In this document: positions 50,401-62,970 of the stretch, piece after piece | How the letters are laid out: each line of letters opens with the position of its first letter | Numbering within the stretch: the stretch's first letter is position 1 | Made by a program: the position numbers and the translations under genes | DNA from: Cylicocyclus nassatus | Lineage: Eukaryota > Nematoda > Chromadorea > Rhabditida > Strongylidae | Length of the DNA stretch: 64,000 nucleotides | Assembly (NCBI GenBank): GCA_958299035.1 | Contig: CATQJL010000090.1 | Coordinates: forward strand, 124,001 to 188,000 | Reading direction: 5' to 3' | Notes under the pieces: model-generated | Databases searched by the model: none | Told to the model about the DNA's origin: nothing | What the model saw: the letters and a program-made list of their open reading frames with translations, nothing else

Positions 50401-51667
50401 ATTGCCACTGATGCAACAGCTCGTGTGGCTGTCCGAATTCGCTGGCAAACGATGGTAAACGATGCCGTTGATGCTACAGTTCGTGTGTTGCTTTCGAATT
50501 CGCTGGCAAACGATGGTAAACGATGCCTTTGATGCTACAGCTTGTGTGTTGCTATGCGAATTCGCTTCGCTGCCAAACGATGGCAAACGATGCCGTTGAT
50601 GCTACAGTTCGTGTGTTGCTTTCCGAATTCGCTGGCAAACGATGGTAAACGATGCCTTTGCTGCTACAGCTCGTGTGCTGCTGTCCGAATTCGCTGGCAA
50701 ACGATTGCCACTGATGCAACAGCTCGTGTGGCTGTCCGAATTCGCTGGCAAACGATGGCAAATGATGCCGTTGATGCTACAGTTCGTGTGTTGCTTTAAG
50801 AATCCGCTGGCAAACGATGGCAAACGATGCCGTTGATGCTACAGTTCGTGTGATGCTTTCCGAATTCGCTTGCAAACGATGGCAAGCGATGCCGTTGATG
50901 CTACAGTTCGTGTGTTGCTTTCCGAATTCGCTGGCAAACGATGGTAAACGATGCCTTTGATGGTACAGCTCGTGTGTTGCTATGCGAATTCGCTGGCAAA
51001 CGATGGCAAACGATGCCGTTGATGCTACAGCTCGTGTGGCTGTCCGAATTCGCTGGCAAACGATGGTAAACGATGCCTTTGATGGTACAGCTCGTGTGTT
51101 GCTATGCGAATTCGCTGGCAAACGATGGCAAACGATGCCGTTGATGCTACAGTTCGTGTGTTGCTTTCGAATTCGCTGGCAAACGATGGTAAACGATGCC
51201 TTTGATGCTACAGCTCGTGTGTTGCTATGCGAATTCGCTTCGCTGCCAAACGATGGCAAACGATGCCGTTGATGCTACAGCTCGTGTGGCTGTCCGAATT
51301 CGCTGGCAAACGATGGTAAACGATGCCTTTGATGGTACAGCTCGTGTGTTGCTATGCGAATTCGCCGGCAAACGATGGCAAACGATGCCGTTGATGCTAC
51401 AGTTCGTGTGTTGCTTTCGAATTCGCTGGCAAACGATGGTAAACGATGCCTTTGATGGTACAGCTCGTGTGTTGCTATGCGAATTCGCTGGCAAACGATG
51501 GCAAACGATGCCGTTGATGCTACAGCTCGTGTGGCTGTCCGAATTCGCTGGCAAACGATGGTAAACGATGCCTTTGATGGTACAGCTCGTGTGTTGCTAT
51601 GCGAATTCGCTGGCAAACGATGGCAAACGATGCCGTTGATGCTACAGTTCGTGTGTTGCTTTCGAAT
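47436..51667. repeat. Right core, GATGAATTT monomers end
   Basis: The last GATGAATTT ends lie near 48,721 and 48,897. Phrases around 49,082-49,303 recur at 49,629-49,850, a 547-bp shift. From about 50,340 a new phrase appears in which a D monomer runs straight into GGCAAACGATTGCCACT. From 51,020 to 51,640 a 122-bp alternation of a 62-mer (atgcg type) and a 60-mer (CTCGTGTGGCTGTCC) begins. No gene is visible. Confidence 0.72.
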
Positions 51668-52450
51668 TCGCTGGCAAACGATGGTAAACGATGCCTTTGA
51701 TGCTACAGCTCGTGTGTTGCTATGCGAATTCGCTTCGCTGCCAAACGATGGCAAACGATGCCGTTGATGCTACAGTTCGTGTGTTGCTTTCCGAATTCGC
51801 TGGCAAACGATGGTAAACGATGCCTTTGTTGCTACAGCTCGTGTGCTGCTGTCCGAATTCGCTGGCAAACGATGGCAAACGATGCCGTTGATGCTACAGT
51901 TCGTGTGTTGCTTTCGAATTCGCTGGCAAACGATGGTAAACGATGCCTTTGATGGTACAGCTCGTGTGTTGCTATGCGAATTCGCTGGCAAACGATGGCA
52001 AACGATGCCGTTGATGCTACAGCTCGTGTGGCTGTCCGAATTCGCTGGCAAACGATGGTAAACGATGCCTTTGATGCTACAGCTCGTGTGTTGCTATGCG
52101 AATTCGCTTCGCTGCCAAACGATGGCAAACGATGCCGTTGATGCTACAGTTCGTGTGTTGCTTTCCGAATTCGCTGGCAAACGATGGTAAACGATGCCTT
52201 TGTTGCTACAGCTCGTGTGCTGCTGTCCGAATTCGCTGGCAAACGATGGCAAACGATGCCGTTGATGCTACAGTTCGTGTGTTGCTTTCGAATTCGCTGG
52301 CAAACGATGGTAAACGATGCCTTTGATGGTACAGCTCGTGTGTTGCTATGCGAATTCGCTGGCAAACGATGGCAAACGATGCCGTTGATGCTACAGCTCG
52401 TGTGGCTGTCCGAATTCGCTGGCAAACGATGGTAAACGATGCCTTTGATG
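51668..52450. repeat. Tandem duplication of 374 bp
   Basis: Blocks at about 51,668-52,041 and from 52,042 repeat with a 374-bp shift through a G monomer, two ordinary monomers, an F monomer and a GATGGTACAG monomer. From about 52,326 a shorter 122-bp unit (62 + 60) repeats about twice, ending near 52,610. Confidence 0.8.
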
Positions 52451-52609
52451 GTACAGCTCGTGTGTTGCTATGCGAATTCGCTGGCAAACGATGGCAAACG
52501 ATGCCGTTGATGCTACAGCTCGTGTGGCTGTCCGAATTCGCTGGCAAACGATGGTAAACGATGCCTTTGATGGTACAGCTCGTGTGTTGCTATGCGAATT
52601 CGCTGGCAA

Positions 52610-54591
52610 ACGATGGCAAACGATGCCGTTGATGCTACAGTTCGTGTGTTGCTTTCGAATTCGCTGGCAAACGATGGTAAACGATGCCTTTGATGCTACA
52701 GCTCGTGTGTTGCTATGCGAATTCGCTTCGCTGCCAAACGATGGCAAACGATGCCGTTGATGCTACAGTTCGTGTGTTGCTTTCCGAATTCGCTGGCAAA
52801 CGATGGTAAACGATGCCTTTGTTGCTACAGCTCGTGTGCTGCTGTCCGAATTCGCTGGCAAACGATGGTAAACGATGCCGTTGATGCTACAGTTCGTGTG
52901 TTGCTTTAAGAATCCGCTGGCAAACGATGGCAAACGATTGCCACTGATGCAACAGCTCGTGTGGCTGTCCGAATTCGCTGGCAAACGATGGTAAACGATG
53001 CCGTTGATGCTACAGTTCGTGTGTTGCTTTCGAATTCGCTGGCAAACGATGGTAAACGATGCCTTTGATGCTACAGCTTGTGTGTTGCTATGCGAATTCG
53101 CTTCGCTGCCAAACGATGGCAAACGATGCCGTTGATGCTACAGTTCGTGTGGCTGTCCGAATTCGCTGGCAAACGATGGTAAACGATGCCTTTGATGGTA
53201 CAGCTCGTGTGTTGCTATGCGAATTCGCTGGCAAACGATGGTAAACGATGCCGTTGATGCTACAGTTCGTGTGTTGCTTTAAGAATCCGCTGGCAAACGA
53301 TGGCAAACGATTGCCACTGATGCAACAGCTCGTGTGGCTGTCCGAATTCGCTGGCAAACGATGGTAAACGATGCCGTTGATGCTACAGTTCGTGTGTTGC
53401 TTTCGAATTCGCTGGCAAACGATGGTAAACGATGCCTTTGCTGCTACAGCTCGTGTGCTGCTGTCCGAATTCGCTGGCAAACGATTGCCACTGATGCAAC
53501 AGCTCGTGTGGCTGTCCGAATTCGCTGGCAAACGATGGCAAATGATGCCGTTGATGCTACAGTTCGTGTGTTGCTTTAAGAATCCGCTGGCAAACGATGG
53601 TAAACGATGCCTTTGATGGTACAGCTCGTGTGTTGCTATGCGAATTCGCTGGCAAACGATGGCAAACGATGCCGTTGATGCTACAGTTCGTGTGTTGCTT
53701 TAAGAATCCGCTGGCAAACGATGGCAAACGATTGCCACTGATGCAACAGCTCGTGTGGCTGTCCGAATTCGCTGGCAAACGATGGTAAACGATGCCGTTG
53801 ATGCTACAGTTCGTGTGTTGCTTTCGAATTCGCTGGCAAACGATGGTAAACGATGCCTTTGATGCTACAGCTTGTGTGTTGCTATGCGAATTCGCTTCGC
53901 TGCCAAACGATGGCAAACGATGCCGTTGATGCTACAGTTCGTGTGTTGCTTTCCGAATTCGCTGGCAAACGATGGTAAACGATGCCTTTGCTGCAACAGC
54001 TCGTGTGGCTGTCCGAATTCGCTGGCAAACGATGGCAAATGATGCCGTTGATGCTACAGTTCGTGTGTTGCTTTAAGAATCCGCTGGCAAACGATGGCAA
54101 ACGATGCCGTTGATGCTACAGTTCGTGTGATGCTTTCCGAATTCGCTTGCAAACGATGGCAAGCGATGCCGTTGATGCTACAGTTCGTGTGTTGCTTTCC
54201 GAATTCGCTGGCAAACGATGGTAAACGATGCCTTTGATGGTACAGCTCGTGTGTTGCTATGCGAATTCGCTGGCAAACGATGGCAAACGATGCCGTTGAT
54301 GCTACAGCTCGTGTGGCTGTCCGAATTCGCTGGCAAACGATGGTAAACGATGCCTTTGTTGCTACAGCTCGTGTGCTGCTGTCCGAATTCGCTGGCAAAC
54401 GATTGCCACTGATGCAACAGCTCGTGTGGCTGTCCGAATTCGCTGGCAAACGATGGCAAATGATGCCGTTGATGCTACAGTTCGTGTGTTGCTTTAAGAA
54501 TCCGCTGGCAAACGATGGCAAACGATGCCGTTGATGCTACAGCTCGTGTGTTGCTATGCGAATTCGCTGGCAAACGATGGCAAACGATGCC
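52610..54591. repeat. Array with the D-to-GATTGCC phrase
   Basis: A phrase in which a D monomer is followed by GGCAAACGATTGCCACT and then a GATGCAACAG monomer repeats near 52,905, 53,280 and 53,700. A 794-bp shift relates 52,763-53,122 to 53,557-53,916. CAGCTTGTGTG marks occur for the last time near 53,872. Near 53,990 CCTTTGCTGCAACAG fuses two monomer starts. No gene is visible. Confidence 0.72.
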
Positions 54592-57500
54592 GTTGATGCT
54601 ACAGTTCGTGTGTTGCTTTCGAATTCGCTGGCAAACGATGGTAAACGATGCCTTTGATGCTACAGCTCGTGTGTTGCTATGCGAATTCGCTTCGCTGCCA
54701 AACGATGGCAAACGATGCCGTTGATGCTACAGTTCGTGTGTTGCTTTCCGAATTCGCTGGCAAACGATGGTAAACGATGCCTTTGTTGCTACAGCTCGTG
54801 TGCTGCTGTCCGAATTCGCTGGCAAACGATTGCCACTGATGCAACAGCTCGTGTGGCTGTCCGAATTCGCTGGCAAACGATGGCAAATGATGCCGTTGAT
54901 GCTACAGTTCGTGTGTTGCTTTAAGAATCCGCTGGCAAACGATGGCAAACGATGCCGTTGATGCTACAGTTCGTGTGATGCTTTCCGAATTCGCTTGCAA
55001 ACGATGGCAAGCGATGCCGTTGATGCTACAGTTCGTGTGTTGCTTTCCGAATTCACTGGCAAACGATGGTAAACGATGCCTTTGATGCTACAGTTCGTGT
55101 GTTGCTATGCGAATTCGCTGGCAAACGATGGCAAACGATGCTGTTGATGCTACAGTTCGTGTGATGCTTTCCGAATTCGCTTGCAAACGATGGCAAGCGA
55201 TGCCGTTGATGCTACAGTTCGTGTGTTGCTTTCCGAATTCGCTGGCAAACGATGGTAAACGATGCCTTTGATGGTACAGCTCGTGTGTTGCTATGCGAAT
55301 TCGCTGGCAAACGATGGCAAACGATGCCGTTGATGCTACAGTTCGTGTGCTGCTGTCCGAATTCGCTGGCAAACGATGGTAAACGATGCCTTTGATGCTA
55401 CAGCTCGTGTGATGCTTTCCGAATTCGCTCGCAAACGATGGCAAGCGATGCCGTTGATGCTACAGTTCGTGTGCTGCTGTCCGAATTCGCTGGCAAACGA
55501 TGGCAAACGATGCCGTTGATGCTACAGTTCGTGTGTTGCTTTAAGAATCCGCTGGCAAACGATGGCAAACGATTGCCACTGATGCAACAGCTCGTGTGGC
55601 TCTCCGAATTCGCTGGCAAACGATGGCAAATGATGCCGTTGATGCTACAGTTCGTGTGTTGCTTTAAGAATCCGCTGGCAAACGATGGCAAACGATGCCG
55701 TTGATGCTACAGTTCGTGTGATGCTTTCCGAATTCGCTTGCAAACGATGGCAAGCGATGCCGTTGATGCTACAGTTCGTGTGTTGCTTCAAGAATCCGCT
55801 GGCAAACGATGGCAAACGATGCCGTTGATGCTACAGCTCGCGTGTAGCGGTGCGAGTACGCTGACAAACGATGGCAAACGATGCCTTTGATGCTACAGTT
55901 CGTGTGCTGCTATGCGAATTCGCTGGCAAACGATGGCAAACGATGCCGCTGATGCTACAGTTCGTGTGATGCTTTCCGAATTCGCTTGCAAACGATGGCA
56001 AGCGATGCCGTTGATGCTACAGTTCGTGTGTTGCTTTAAGAATCCGCTGGCAAACGATGGCAAACGATTGCCACTGATGCAACAGCTCGTGTGGCTGTCC
56101 GAATTCGCTGGCAAACGATGGCAAATGATGCCGTTGATGCTACAGTTCGTGTGTTGCTTTAAGAATCCGCTGGCAAACGATGGCAAACGATGCCGTTGAT
56201 GCTACAGCTCGCGTGTAGCGGTGCGAGTACGCTGACAAACGATGGCGAACGATGCCTTTGATGCTACAGCTCGTGTGTTGCTTTCCGAATTCGCTGGCAA
56301 ACGATGGTAAACGATGCCTTTGATGCTACAGCTCGTGTGTTGCTATGCGAATTCGCTTCGCTGCCAAACGATGGTAAACGATGCCTTTGATGCTACAGCT
56401 CGTGTGATGCTGTCCGAATTCGCTGGCAAACGATGGCAAACGATGCCGTTGATGCTACAGTTCGTGTGTTGCTTTAAGAATCCGCTGGCAAACGATGGCA
56501 AACGATGCCGTTGATGCTACAGTTCGTGTGTTGCTTTCGAATTCGCTGGCAAACGATGGTAAACGATGCCTTTGATGCTACAGCTCGTGTGTTGCTATGC
56601 GAATTCGCTTCGCTGCCAAACGATGGCAAACGATGCCGTTGATGCTACAGTTCGTGTGTTGCTTTCCGAATTCGCTGGCAAGCGATGGTAAACGATGCCT
56701 TTGTTGCTACAGCTCGTGTGCTGCTGTCCGAATTCGCTGGCAAACGATTGCCACTGATGCAACAGCTCGTGTGGCTGTCCGAATTCGCTGGCAAACGATG
56801 GCAAATGATGCCGTTGATGCTACAGTTCGTGTGTTGCTTTAAGAATCCGCTGGCAAACGATGGCAAACGATGCCGTTGATGCTACAGTTCGTGTGATGCT
56901 TTCCGAATTCGCTTGCAAACGATGGCAAGCGATGCCGTTGATGCTACAGTTCGTGTGTTGCTTTCCGAATTCACTGGCAAACGATGGTAAACGATGCCTT
57001 TGATGCTACAGTTCGTGTGTTGCTATGCGAATTCGCTGGCAAACGATGGCAAACGATGCCGTTGATGCTACAGTTCGTGTGATGCTTTCCGAATTCGCTT
57101 GCAAACGATGGCAAGCGATGCCGTTGATGCTACAGTTCGTGTGTTGCTTTCCGAATTCGCTGGCAAACGATGGTAAACGATGCCTTTGATGGTACAGCTC
57201 GTGTGTTGCTATGCGAATTCGCTGGCAAACGATGGCAAACGATGCCGTTGATGCTACAGTTCGTGTGCTGCTGTCCGAATTCGCTGGCAAACGATGGTAA
57301 ACGATGCCTTTGATGCTACAGCTCGTGTGATGCTTTCCGAATTCGCTCGCAAACGATGGCAAGCGATGCCGTTGATGCTACAGTTCGTGTGCTGCTGTCC
57401 GAATTCGCTGGCAAACGATGGCAAACGATGCCGTTGATGCTACAGTTCGTGTGTTGCTTTAAGAATCCGCTGGCAAACGATGGCAAACGATTGCCACTGA

Positions 57501-58328
57501 TGCAACAGCTCGTGTGGCTGTCCGAATTCGCTGGCAAACGATGGCAAATGATGCCGTTGATGCTACAGTTCGTGTGTTGCTTTAAGAATCCGCTGGCAAA
57601 CGATGGCAAACGATGCCGTTGATGCTACAGTTCGTGTGATGCTTTCCGAATTCGCTTGCAAACGATGGCAAGCGATGCCGTTGATGCTACAGTTCGTGTG
57701 TTGCTTCAAGAATCCGCTGGCAAACGATGGCAAACGATGCCGTTGATGCTACAGCTCGCGTGTAGCGGTGCGAGTACGCTGACAAACGATGGCAAACGAT
57801 GCCTTTGATGCTACAGTTCGTGTGCTGCTATGCGAATTCGCTGGCAAACGATGGCAAACGATGCCGCTGATGCTACAGTTCGTGTGATGCTTTCCGAATT
57901 CGCTTGCAAACGATGGCAAGCGATGCCGTTGATGCTACAGTTCGTGTGTTGCTTTAAGAATCCGCTGGCAAACGATGGCAAACGATTGCCACTGATGCAA
58001 CAGCTCGTGTGGCTGTCCGAATTCGCTGGCAAACGATGGCAAATGATGCCGTTGATGCTACAGTTCGTGTGTTGCTTTAAGAATCCGCTGGCAAACGATG
58101 GCAAACGATGCCGTTGATGCTACAGCTCGCGTGTAGCGGTGCGAGTACGCTGACAAACGATGGCGAACGATGCCTTTGATGCTACAGCTCGTGTGTTGCT
58201 TTCCGAATTCGCTGGCAAACGATGGTAAACGATGCCTTTGATGCTACAGCTCGTGTGTTGCTATGCGAATTCGCTTCGCTGCCAAACGATGGTAAACGAT
58301 GCCTTTGATGCTACAGCTCGTGTGATGC
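54592..58328. repeat. Block duplication, period 1,918 bp, 1.95 copies
   Basis: Bases 54,592-56,509 recur from 56,510 to about 58,328. Only a few substitutions were seen: T at 55,142 against C at 57,060, C at 55,602 (GGCTCTCCG) against G at 57,520, and A at 54,764 against G at 56,682. E monomers reappear in this block, near 55,840 and 56,215 in the first copy and 57,763 and 58,134 in the second. A partial further copy of the 57,316-57,609 segment follows at 58,311. Confidence 0.88.
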
Positions 58329-58870
58329 TTTCCGAATTCGCTCGCAAACGATGGCAAGCGATGCCGTTGATGCTACAGTTCGTGTGCTGCTGTCCGAATT
58401 CGCTGGCAAACGATGGCAAACGATGCCGTTGATGCTACAGTTCGTGTGTTGCTTTAAGAATCCGCTGGCAAACGATGGCAAACGATTGCCACTGATGCAA
58501 CAGCTCGTGTGGCTGTCCGAATTCGCTGGCAAACGATGGCAAATGATGCCGTTGATGCTACAGTTCGTGTGTTGCTTTAAGAATCCGCTGGCAAACGATG
58601 GCAAACGATGCCGTTGATGCTACAGTTCGTGTGATGCTTTCCGAATTCGCTTGCAAACGATGGCAAGCGATGCCGTTGATGCTACAGTTCGTGTGTTGCT
58701 TTAAGAATCCGCTGGCAAACGATGGCAAACGATGCCGTTGATGCTACAGCTCGCGTGTAGCGGTGCGAGTACGCTGACAAACGATGGCAAACGATGCCTT
58801 TGATGCTACAGTTCGTGTGCTGCTATGCGAATTCGCTGGCAAACGATGGCAAACGATGCCGCTGATGCTA

Positions 58871-61326
58871 CAGTTCGTGTGATGCTTTCCGAATTCGCTT
58901 GCAAACGATGGCAAGCGATGCCGTTGATGCTACAGTTCGTGTGTTGCTTTAAGAATCCGCTGGCAAACGATGGCAAACGATGCCGTTGATGCTACAGCTC
59001 GCGTGTAGCGGTGCGAGTACGCTGACAAACGATGGCGAACGATGCCTTTGATGCTACAGCTCGTGTGTTGCTTTCCGAATTCGCTGGCAAACGATGGTAA
59101 ACCATGCCTTTGTTGTTACAGCTCGTGTGCTGCTGTCCGAATTCGCTGGCACACGATTGCCACTGATGCAACAGCTCGTGTGGCTGTCCGAATTCGCTGG
59201 CAAACGATGGCAAATGATGCCGTTGATGCTACAGTTCGTGTGTTGCTTTAAGAATCCGCTGGCAAACGATGGCAAACGATGCCGTTGATGCTACAGTTCG
59301 TGTGATGCTTTCCGAATTCGCTGGCAAACGATGGTAAACGATGCCTTTGATGGTACAGCTCGTGTGTTGCTATGCGAATTCGCTGGCAAACGATGGCAAA
59401 CGATGCCGTTGATGCTACAGTTCGTGTGCTGCTGTCCGAATTCGCTGGCAAACGATGGTAAACGATGCCTTTGATGCTACAGTTCGTGTGTTGCTTTCCG
59501 AATTCGCTGGCAAACGATGGTAAACGATGCCTTTGATGTTACAGTTCGTGTGTTGCTTTCCGAATTCGCTGGCAAACGATGGTAAACGATGCCTTTGATG
59601 GTACAGCTCGTGTGTTGCTATGCGAATTCGCTGGCAAACGATGGCAAACGATGCCGTTGATGCTACAGTTCGTGTGCTGCTGTCCGAATTCGCTGGCAAA
59701 CGATGGCAAACGATGCCTTTGATGCAACAGTTCGTGTGCTGCTATGCGAATTCGCTGGCAAACGATGGCAAACGATGCCGCTGATGCTACAGTTCGTGTG
59801 ATGCTTTCCGAATTCGCTTGCAAACGATGGCAAGCGATGCCGTTGATGCTACAGTTCGTGTGTTGCTTTAAGAATCCGCTGGCAAACGATGGCAAACGAT
59901 TGCCACTGATGCAACAGCTCGTGTGGCTGTCCGAATTCGCTGGCAAACGATGGCAAATGATGCCGTTGATGCTACAGTTCGTGTGTTGCTTTAAGAATCC
60001 GCTGGCAAACGATGGCAAACGATGCCGTTGATGCTACAGCTCGCGTGTAGCGGTGCGAGTACGCTGACAAACGATGGCGAACGATGCCTTTGAAGCTACA
60101 GTTCGTGTGATGCTTTCCGAATTCGCTTGCAAACGATGGCAAGCGATGCCGTTGATGCTACAGTTCGTGTGTTGCTTTAAGAATCCGCTGGCAAACGATG
60201 GCAAACGATGCCGTTGATGCTACAGCTCGCGTGTAGCGGTGCGAGTACGCTGACAAACGATGGCGAACGATGCCTTTGATGCTACAGCTCGTGTGTTGCT
60301 TTCCGAATTCGCTGGCAAACGATGGTAAACCATGCCTTTGTTGTTACAGCTCGTGTGCTGCTGTCCGAATTCGCTGGCACACGATTGCCACTGATGCAAC
60401 AGCTCGTGTGGCTGTCCGAATTCGCTGGCAAACGATGGCAAATGATGCCGTTGATGCTACAGTTCGTGTGTTGCTTTAAGAATCCGCTGGCAAACGATGG
60501 CAAACGATGCCGTTGATGCTACAGTTCGTGTGATGCTTTCCGAATTCGCTGGCAAACGATGGTAAACGATGCCTTTGATGGTACAGCTCGTGTGTTGCTA
60601 TGCGAATTCGCTGGCAAACGATGGCAAACGATGCCGTTGATGCTACAGTTCGTGTGCTGCTGTCCGAATTCGCTGGCAAACGATGGTAAACGATGCCTTT
60701 GATGCTACAGTTCGTGTGTTGCTTTCCGAATTCGCTGGCAAACGATGGTAAACGATGCCTTTGATGTTACAGTTCGTGTGTTGCTTTCCGAATTCGCTGG
60801 CAAACGATGGTAAACGATGCCTTTGATGGTACAGCTCGTGTGTTGCTATGCGAATTCGCTGGCAAACGATGGCAAACGATGCCGTTGATGCTACAGTTCG
60901 TGTGCTGCTGTCCGAATTCGCTGGCAAACGATGGCAAACGATGCCTTTGATGCAACAGTTCGTGTGCTGCTATGCGAATTCGCTGGCAAACGATGGCAAA
61001 CGATGCCGCTGATGCTACAGTTCGTGTGATGCTTTCCGAATTCGCTTGCAAACGATGGCAAGCGATGCCGTTGATGCTACAGTTCGTGTGTTGCTTTAAG
61101 AATCCGCTGGCAAACGATGGCAAACGATTGCCACTGATGCAACAGCTCGTGTGGCTGTCCGAATTCGCTGGCAAACGATGGCAAATGATGCCGTTGATGC
61201 TACAGTTCGTGTGTTGCTTTAAGAATCCGCTGGCAAACGATGGCAAACGATGCCGTTGATGCTACAGCTCGCGTGTAGCGGTGCGAGTACGCTGACAAAC
61301 GATGGCGAACGATGCCTTTGAAGCTA
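58871..61326. repeat. Block duplication of 1,228 bp, two full copies
   Basis: Bases 58,871-60,098 and 60,099-61,326 are two adjacent full copies. In the positions I checked they agree throughout, including private marks GTAAACCATGCC with TTGTTGTTAC (near 59,100 and 60,328), GGCACACGATTGCC (near 59,150 and 60,378), GATGTTACAG (near 59,534 and 60,762) and GATGCAACAGTTCG (near 59,721 and 60,949). The right edge of each copy carries CCTTTGAAGCTAC. Confidence 0.88.
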
Positions 61327-61633
61327 CAGCTCGTGTGTTGCTTTCCGAATTCGCTGGCAAACGATGGTAAACGATGCCTTTGATGCTACAGCTCGTGTGT
61401 TGCTATGCGAATTCGCTTCGCTGCCAAACGATGGCAAACGATGCCGTTGATGCTACAGCTCGCGTGTAGCGGTGCGAGTACGCTGACAAACGATGGCGAA
61501 CGATGCCTTTGAAGCTACAGCTCGTGTGTTGCTTTCCGAATTCGCTGGCAAACGATGGTAAACGATGCCTTTGATGCTACAGCTCGTGTGTTGCTATGCG
61601 AATTCGCTTCGCTGCCAAACGATGGCAAACGAT

Positions 61634-62413
61634 GCCGTTGATGCTACAGTTCGTGTGTTGCTTTCCGAATTCGCTGGCAAACGATGGTAAACCATGCCTT
61701 TGTTGTTACAGCTCGTGTGCTGCTGTCCGAATTCGCTGGCACACGATTGCCACTGATGCAACAGCTCGTGTGGCTGTCCGAATTCGCTGGCAAACGATGG
61801 CAAACGATGCCTTTGATGCTACAGCTCGTGTGTTGCTATGCGAATTCGCTGGCAAACGATGGCAAACGATGCCGTTGATGCTACAGTTCGTGTGCTGCTG
61901 TCCGAATTCGCTGGCAAACGATGGTAAACGATGCCTTTGATGGTACAGCTCGTGTGTTGCTATGCGAATTCGCTGGCAAACGATGGCAAACGATGCCCTT
62001 GATGCTACAGTTCGTGTGTTGCTTTCCGAATTCGCTGGCAAACGATGGTAAACCATGCCTTTGTTGTTACAGCTCGTGTGCTGCTGTCCGAATTCGCTGG
62101 CACACGATTGCCACTGATGCAACAGCTCGTGTGGCTGTCCGAATTCGCTGACAAACGATGGCAAACGATGCCTTTGATGCTACAGCTCGTGTGTTGCTAT
62201 GCGAATTCGCTGGCAAACGATGGCAAACGATGCCGTTGATGCTACAGTTCGTGTGCTGCTGTCCGAATTCGCTGGCAAACGATGGTAAACGATGCCTTTG
62301 ATGGTACAGCTCGTGTGTTGCTATGCGAATTCGCTGGCAAACGATGGCAAACGATGCCCTTGATGCTACAGTTCGTGTGTTGCTTTCCGAATTCGCTGGC
62401 AAACGATGGTAAA
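61634..62413. repeat. Tandem duplication of 361 bp, 2.15 copies
   Basis: A unit with the GTAAACCATGCC and GGCACACGATTGCC marks occurs at about 61,634-61,994 and again at 61,995-62,355, with similarity running to 62,413. The copies differ by GCTGGCAAACG near 61,790 against GCTGACAAACG near 62,150, and the first copy starts from CCGTT where the second starts from CCCTT. Confidence 0.82.
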
Positions 62414-62970
62414 CGATGCCTTTGATGGTACAGCTCGTGTGTTGCTATGCGAATTCGCTGGCAAATGATGGCAAGCGATGCCGTTGATGCTACAGCTCGT
62501 GTGTTGCTATGCGAATTCGCTGGCAAACGATGGCAAACGATGCCCTTGATGCTACAGTTCGTGTGTTGCTTTCCGAATTCGCTGGCAAACGATGGTAAAC
62601 GATGCCTTTGATGGTACAGCTCGTGTGTTGCTATGCGAATTCGCTGGCAAATGATGGCAAGCGATGCCGTTGATGCTACAGTTCGTGTGTTGCTTTCCGA
62701 ATTCGCTGGCAAACAATGGTAAACGATGCCTTTGATGCTACAGTTCGTGTGTTGCTTTCCGAATTCGCTGGCAAACGATGGTAAACGATGCCTTTGATGG
62801 TACAGCTCGTGTGTTGCTATGCGCATTCGCTGGCAAACGATGGCAAACGATGCCGTTGATGCTACAGTTCGTGTGCTGCTGTCCGAATTCGCTGGCAAAC
62901 GATGGTAAACGATGCCTTTGATGCTACAGCTCGTGTGTGGCTGTCCGAATTCGCTGAAAAACGATGGCAA
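62414..62970. repeat. Three-monomer (186-bp) repeat
   Basis: The anchor GATGCCCTTG recurs at 186 bp (62,353 and 62,539), and GCAAATGATGGCAAGC near 62,463 and 62,649 shows the same shift, giving a trimer of 62-bp monomers. Because 186 is divisible by 3 and several monomers here start GATGGTACAG, the minus strand stays open for 242 codons (62,242-62,970). This is a phase effect and not evidence of a gene. A single change, GCGCATTCGC, destroys an EcoRI site near 62,823. Confidence 0.8.

Noticed and set aside
62242..62970. Longest open reading frame, 242 codons on the minus strand, as a possible repetitive protein gene
   Set aside because: It is a 62-residue periodic translation of three 62-bp monomers read in three frames. 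The same peptides appear in all frames across the window, it ends at the same CTGTAG site as dozens of others, and there is no start context, signal or conserved domain.
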